This document shows positions 5,070 through 7,591 of a DNA stretch of 7,591 bases, piece after piece. The translations under genes and the position numbers were made by a program. The notes beneath the pieces were generated by a model. The model searched no databases, was not told the origin of the DNA, and was given only the letters and a program-made list of their open reading frames with translations. Source of the stretch: an uncultured Shinella sp. Lineage in GTDB: Bacteria > Pseudomonadota > Alphaproteobacteria > Rhizobiales > Rhizobiaceae. Every line of letters starts with the position of its first letter. The first letter of the stretch is position 1. The stretch spans positions 1 through 7,591 of the forward strand of contig CAMLOC010000156.1 of assembly GCA_946481465.1 (NCBI GenBank), in the 5' to 3' direction.

Positions 5070-6541
5070 CGGCGAAGAAACGCGCGCGCCGCATCCCGCC
5101 AGGCGGGCAGCGGCCACCACGGCGCGACCGGATCGACGAGCCCCGTGCCGGCAACCGGCTCGGTGGCGCCCGCCCCGCCGGCATCCGGAAACGGCCGCAG
5201 CCCGCGCGCACCTGTGTTGAAGGCATCGATGGTCCTGCCCAGCGCTCCTTCCGCCTGCACCGCCGCCGCGAACGGAACCGGCTCCGCATCGAGGTGCTCC
5301 GCCAGCAGCCGGGCGCGTAGCGCCGCGATGGCGCTGCGCTCTTCGTCCGTCCGCGCCTCGACCGCAACGTCGAGTTCCGTGTCCAGCCCTTCGCTGCGCT
5401 GGTTGAGGTTCGAGGAGCCGATGCGCAGAAAGATGTCGTCCACGATGAGGAGTTTCGAGTGGATGACAATTTCCTGTTCCGTGCCGTCCGGCTTCGGCAC
5501 GACCGGGTAGAAGGCGCGCATGCGGCCATGCCTGTCGCACCGGCCGAGGCGGCGGATCAGGCGGTCGCGATTGGCCCCGAGCACGAGACGCTCGATTGTG
5601 CCATGCGAACTCAGCGTCGAGACGAGGACGAGCTCCGGCCCGCCGGGCTCGGCGAGCCTTTCGCACAGCACGTCGCATACCCGCTTCGAAGCGAAATACT
5701 GGCTTTCGATATAGATGTGTCGTCGCGCGGCCCTGAGGGCGGCCACCGTCAGGTCCATCGCCTCCGTGGCAGCCTTCCGCCCGCGGATCGCCGGTTCCGT
5801 GCGGGCGAAGGCGACATCCACCCCGGCCATGTCGGGTACGAGGCCGTCGAGGGAGACGTCCGCCCCGGTCCCGGCGGGCGGCACCACCGCATCGGTCGCA
5901 AACAGCCAGCGCCGGCGCGCGATATCGCCCGCCAGCCGGGCCGCGTCTCCCTCCAGCGCCACCTGCACATCGTGCACGGGATCATAGGGTTCGCCCGACG
6001 GCAGCACCCGGCGGGGATCGTCGACGCGATGCCCGCTCGTGTCCCAGCGCTTTGCGGTCAGGTCTATGCCGCCGACAAAGGCGACCTGGTCGTCCACCAC
6101 CACGAGCTTCTGGTGATGGGAACCGCGGACCGGATGGCGGTTGTCGAAGGCAAGCTCGATGCGCGGATGGGAGGACCAGCGGCGCTTGCGGAACATCTTC
6201 AGCGACTTGCCGGAATAGATCGGCCCCATGGCCCAGATCAGCACCCGGATGGTGAGATCCGGACGCTCCGCGACCAGATCGAGAAGGAAGGTGCCGAGGC
6301 TTTGCGAACCCGGCAGGTCGGGGCGGAGCGGGATATCCGGGTTGAAATCCCAGCCGACGATCCACACCGTCTCGCGCGCCTGCCGCAGGGCGGCTTCCAG
6401 CTGCCGGAAATAAGCGTCGCCATCGACGAGGACCTTCAACCGGCCGGCCTTCGCCACCCGCCAGGCATTCCCGCCGGGCCGGATGATGGGGGAGGGCGCA
6501 TGGGTGTCTGCAACCTGCGCCGGGAAACCGTCGTTTCGCAC
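4967..6541 (-). CDS. Phospholipase D-like protein with two HKD motifs
   Basis: This 524-aa protein is a bilobal PLD-superfamily enzyme. The first HKD motif is H143-x-K145-x4-D150 in HHQKLVVVDD, followed by AFVGGIDL and RWD. The second is H361-x-K363-x4-D368 in HSKLLIVDD, followed by GSSNLNQRS. The block between them (YDPVHDVQVALEGDAA, about 186-201) and the GGIDL...RWD pattern resemble eukaryotic-like bacterial PLDs more than short cardiolipin synthases, though transphosphatidylation is possible. There is no signal peptide or membrane helix, so it is probably cytosolic or peripheral. The start is a GTG at 6541 with GAGG 9 nt upstream, the only reasonable in-frame choice before an upstream TGA. 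The last 33 residues (about 491-524) are Ser/Pro/Lys-rich, lie opposite the YbhN-like gene and look non-conserved. The next gene upstream on the strand ends 113 bp away. Confidence 0.9.
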   Translation of the reverse strand: MRNDGFPAQVADTHAPSPIIRPGGNAWRVAKAGRLKVLVDGDAYFRQLEAALRQARETVWIVGWDFNPDIPLRPDLPGSQSLGTFLLDLVAERPDLTIRVLIWAMGPIYSGKSLKMFRKRRWSSHPRIELAFDNRHPVRGSHHQKLVVVDDQVAFVGGIDLTAKRWDTSGHRVDDPRRVLPSGEPYDPVHDVQVALEGDAARLAGDIARRRWLFATDAVVPPAGTGADVSLDGLVPDMAGVDVAFARTEPAIRGRKAATEAMDLTVAALRAARRHIYIESQYFASKRVCDVLCERLAEPGGPELVLVSTLSSHGTIERLVLGANRDRLIRRLGRCDRHGRMRAFYPVVPKPDGTEQEIVIHSKLLIVDDIFLRIGSSNLNQRSEGLDTELDVAVEARTDEERSAIAALRARLLAEHLDAEPVPFAAAVQAEGALGRTIDAFNTGARGLRPFPDAGGAGATEPVAGTGLVDPVAPWWPLPAWRDAARAFLRRQFRLSRRPASPFGPSKASLASSDTSPSGSGMKK

Positions 6542-6590
6542 TCTCTGCCGCCTCGTTAGGTGATGTCATGCCTCCTGCGCGGAAATTCGC

Positions 6591-6609
6591 GGGAACGATT
6601 TTGGTTCCC
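6591..6609. repeat. Small inverted repeat between the GH3 and PLD genes
   Basis: GGGAAC (6591-6596) and GTTCCC (6604-6609) form a 6-bp stem with a 7-nt loop. On the minus strand it lies after the GH3 stop and before the PLD start, where a weak terminator could be. There is no U-run beyond the stem, so it is only a candidate. The remainder of this 113-bp gap shows no clear promoter. Confidence 0.3.
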
Positions 6610-6654
6610 TCCCGTGCAGAAGGCATCACCTCGGACGAACGGCCGCAGTGCGCT

Positions 6655-7590
6655 TCACGCGCCTGCCGCAAGCTTCCGCACGCGGGCGGCCGCCTCCGCC
6701 AGGCGATCCGGTGCGAGCTGCCCGGAGCGGGTAGCGGCGGCAATGCCGTCGCACAGGGCATCGAGGTGCGGCCCGCCGCCCACCAGCAGCAGGTCCGCCC
6801 CCGCATCGAGGGAGGCGATCGCCGTTTCGAGCAGGGAGCGGCCGCGCAGCGTGGCGGGCGCATCGAGATCGTCGCTGACAATCAGGCCCTTGAACCCGAA
6901 GTCCCCCCGCAGCATCGCCATGACCGCGGGCGAGGTGCTGGCGGCATTCTGCCCGTCGAGCGCGGCGACGGGTGCCGGCCCCGTCATGATCGCCCGCGTT
7001 CCGGCTTCGATGGCGGCCGTGAACGGCAGCGCATTCTGGAGAAGACGCTCACGCGGCGTCTGGAGGCAGACATCCACGAGCGCCGGATCGTCCGTGAGGT
7101 CGTTGAAGCCGGGAAAATGCTTCGTCACAGCGGTGATGCCGGCACCCTGGACGCCTTTCACGAAGGCCGAGACCAGCCGGGCCACCGCCTGCGGATAGCT
7201 GCCCATCGTGCGCCCCCGCAGCCAGGGATTCTGGCCGTCGATGATGTCCGCGATGGGTGCCAGGAACATCGACACGCCGAGCGCGCGGGCGGCGGCGGCC
7301 GTCTCCCTGCAGCGTTCGGAAAGCGCCGCGTCGCCGAGCGCATGCGCCTCGTCGAGCGTGGGCAGCGACGGGACCAGCCCTTCGAGCCGCTGAATGCCGC
7401 CCAGTTCCTGGTCCACGGCGACGATCAGCCCGGGGCTCACGGCCGTCAGCCGCGCGATGACGGCACGAAACGCATCCGGCGTCTCGCCGGCCAGCCGCTC
7501 GGCCGACATGCGCCGCGCGACATATTCGCCCCTTGTCTCGCCGATCAGGACGGAACGGCCGCCCTTTTCCAGAAAGGGCAGCATGACATC
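6655..7590 (-). CDS. Glycoside hydrolase family 3 (NagZ-like) protein, possibly 5' truncated by the window edge
   Basis: This reads as the TIM-barrel domain of family GH3, closest in layout to single-domain NagZ-type beta-N-acetylhexosaminidases, which cleave GlcNAc from anhydro-muropeptides during peptidoglycan recycling. Numbering from the Met at 7584, visible blocks are VDQELGGIQRL (57-67), FLAPIADI (107-114), RGRTMGSYP (123-131), TKHFPG (154-159, K155/H156) and IVSDDLD (235-241), where D238 fits the catalytic nucleophile. In NagZ the KHFPG block is followed by a loop with Asp-x-His, the general acid/base. Here the matching stretch is TDDPALVD (164-171), with proline where the His is expected. 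No C-terminal GH3 second domain is present. The frame is open to the window edge with two more codons visible, so the true start is undecided, though the distance to VDQE fits a start near 7584. Activity and substrate are uncertain. Confidence 0.85.
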   Translation of the reverse strand, partial: DVMLPFLEKGGRSVLIGETRGEYVARRMSAERLAGETPDAFRAVIARLTAVSPGLIVAVDQELGGIQRLEGLVPSLPTLDEAHALGDAALSERCRETAAAARALGVSMFLAPIADIIDGQNPWLRGRTMGSYPQAVARLVSAFVKGVQGAGITAVTKHFPGFNDLTDDPALVDVCLQTPRERLLQNALPFTAAIEAGTRAIMTGPAPVAALDGQNAASTSPAVMAMLRGDFGFKGLIVSDDLDAPATLRGRSLLETAIASLDAGADLLLVGGGPHLDALCDGIAAATRSGQLAPDRLAEAAARVRKLAAGA

Positions 7591-7591
7591 C

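Noticed and set aside
3228..5678. Very long minus-strand open frame (816 codons)
   Set aside because: It is an out-of-frame reading of the EEP and PLD genes and the antisense of the YbhN-like gene. The composition is strongly Arg/Ala-biased with no motif, and the correct frames carry complete catalytic motifs.
5459..6559. Plus-strand open frame of 366 codons opposite the PLD gene
   Set aside because: Antisense shadow of a gene with two intact HKD motifs; the translation shows no domain.
6560..7198. Plus-strand frame of 212 codons over the GH3 gene
   Set aside because: Antisense of the GH3 barrel; Ser/Arg-rich with no motif.

Overview
The window is GC-rich, tightly packed chromosomal-type DNA from an alphaproteobacterium, most likely a member of the Rhizobiaceae/Rhizobiales. 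Three things support this: GC-rich codon use throughout, protein families typical of rhizobia, and a RIME-like intergenic palindromic mosaic element at about 1725-1830. The genus cannot be fixed from sequence alone. No rRNA, tRNA, CRISPR array, insertion sequence or prophage gene is visible.

Left part (1-1870). A MocR-type PLP-dependent aminotransferase/regulator gene enters from the left edge without its DNA-binding domain. A 152-bp gap follows, with a candidate promoter, a perfect 12-bp palindrome and a short direct repeat. Then comes a small DUF983 membrane protein with a zinc ribbon. The gap after it holds a GC hairpin and the RIME-like element, which contains a perfect 19-bp-arm palindrome.

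Middle part (1871-3310). A 164-aa protein of unknown family precedes a complete RES-Xre toxin-antitoxin operon: antitoxin first, toxin 3 nt later. Its promoter has a good -35/-10 pair, with an inverted repeat across the -10, which is the layout expected for autorepression.

Right part (3311-7590). An EEP-family phosphohydrolase (minus), a YbhN/UPF0104 multi-helix membrane protein (plus) and a two-HKD phospholipase D-like enzyme (minus) form a lipid-related cluster. Its content recalls the E. coli ybhP-ybhO-ybhN locus, but the membrane-protein gene is inverted relative to its neighbours. The YbhN and PLD genes converge and overlap by 103 bp at their 3' ends. A GH3 glycosidase-like gene, also minus strand, runs off the right edge; it seems to lack the histidine of the NagZ Asp-His catalytic dyad.

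I see no clearly new multi-gene system. The best leads are the rearranged phospholipid cluster with its antisense overlap, the GH3 protein with the altered catalytic loop, and the unrecognised protein between the RIME element and the toxin-antitoxin operon.
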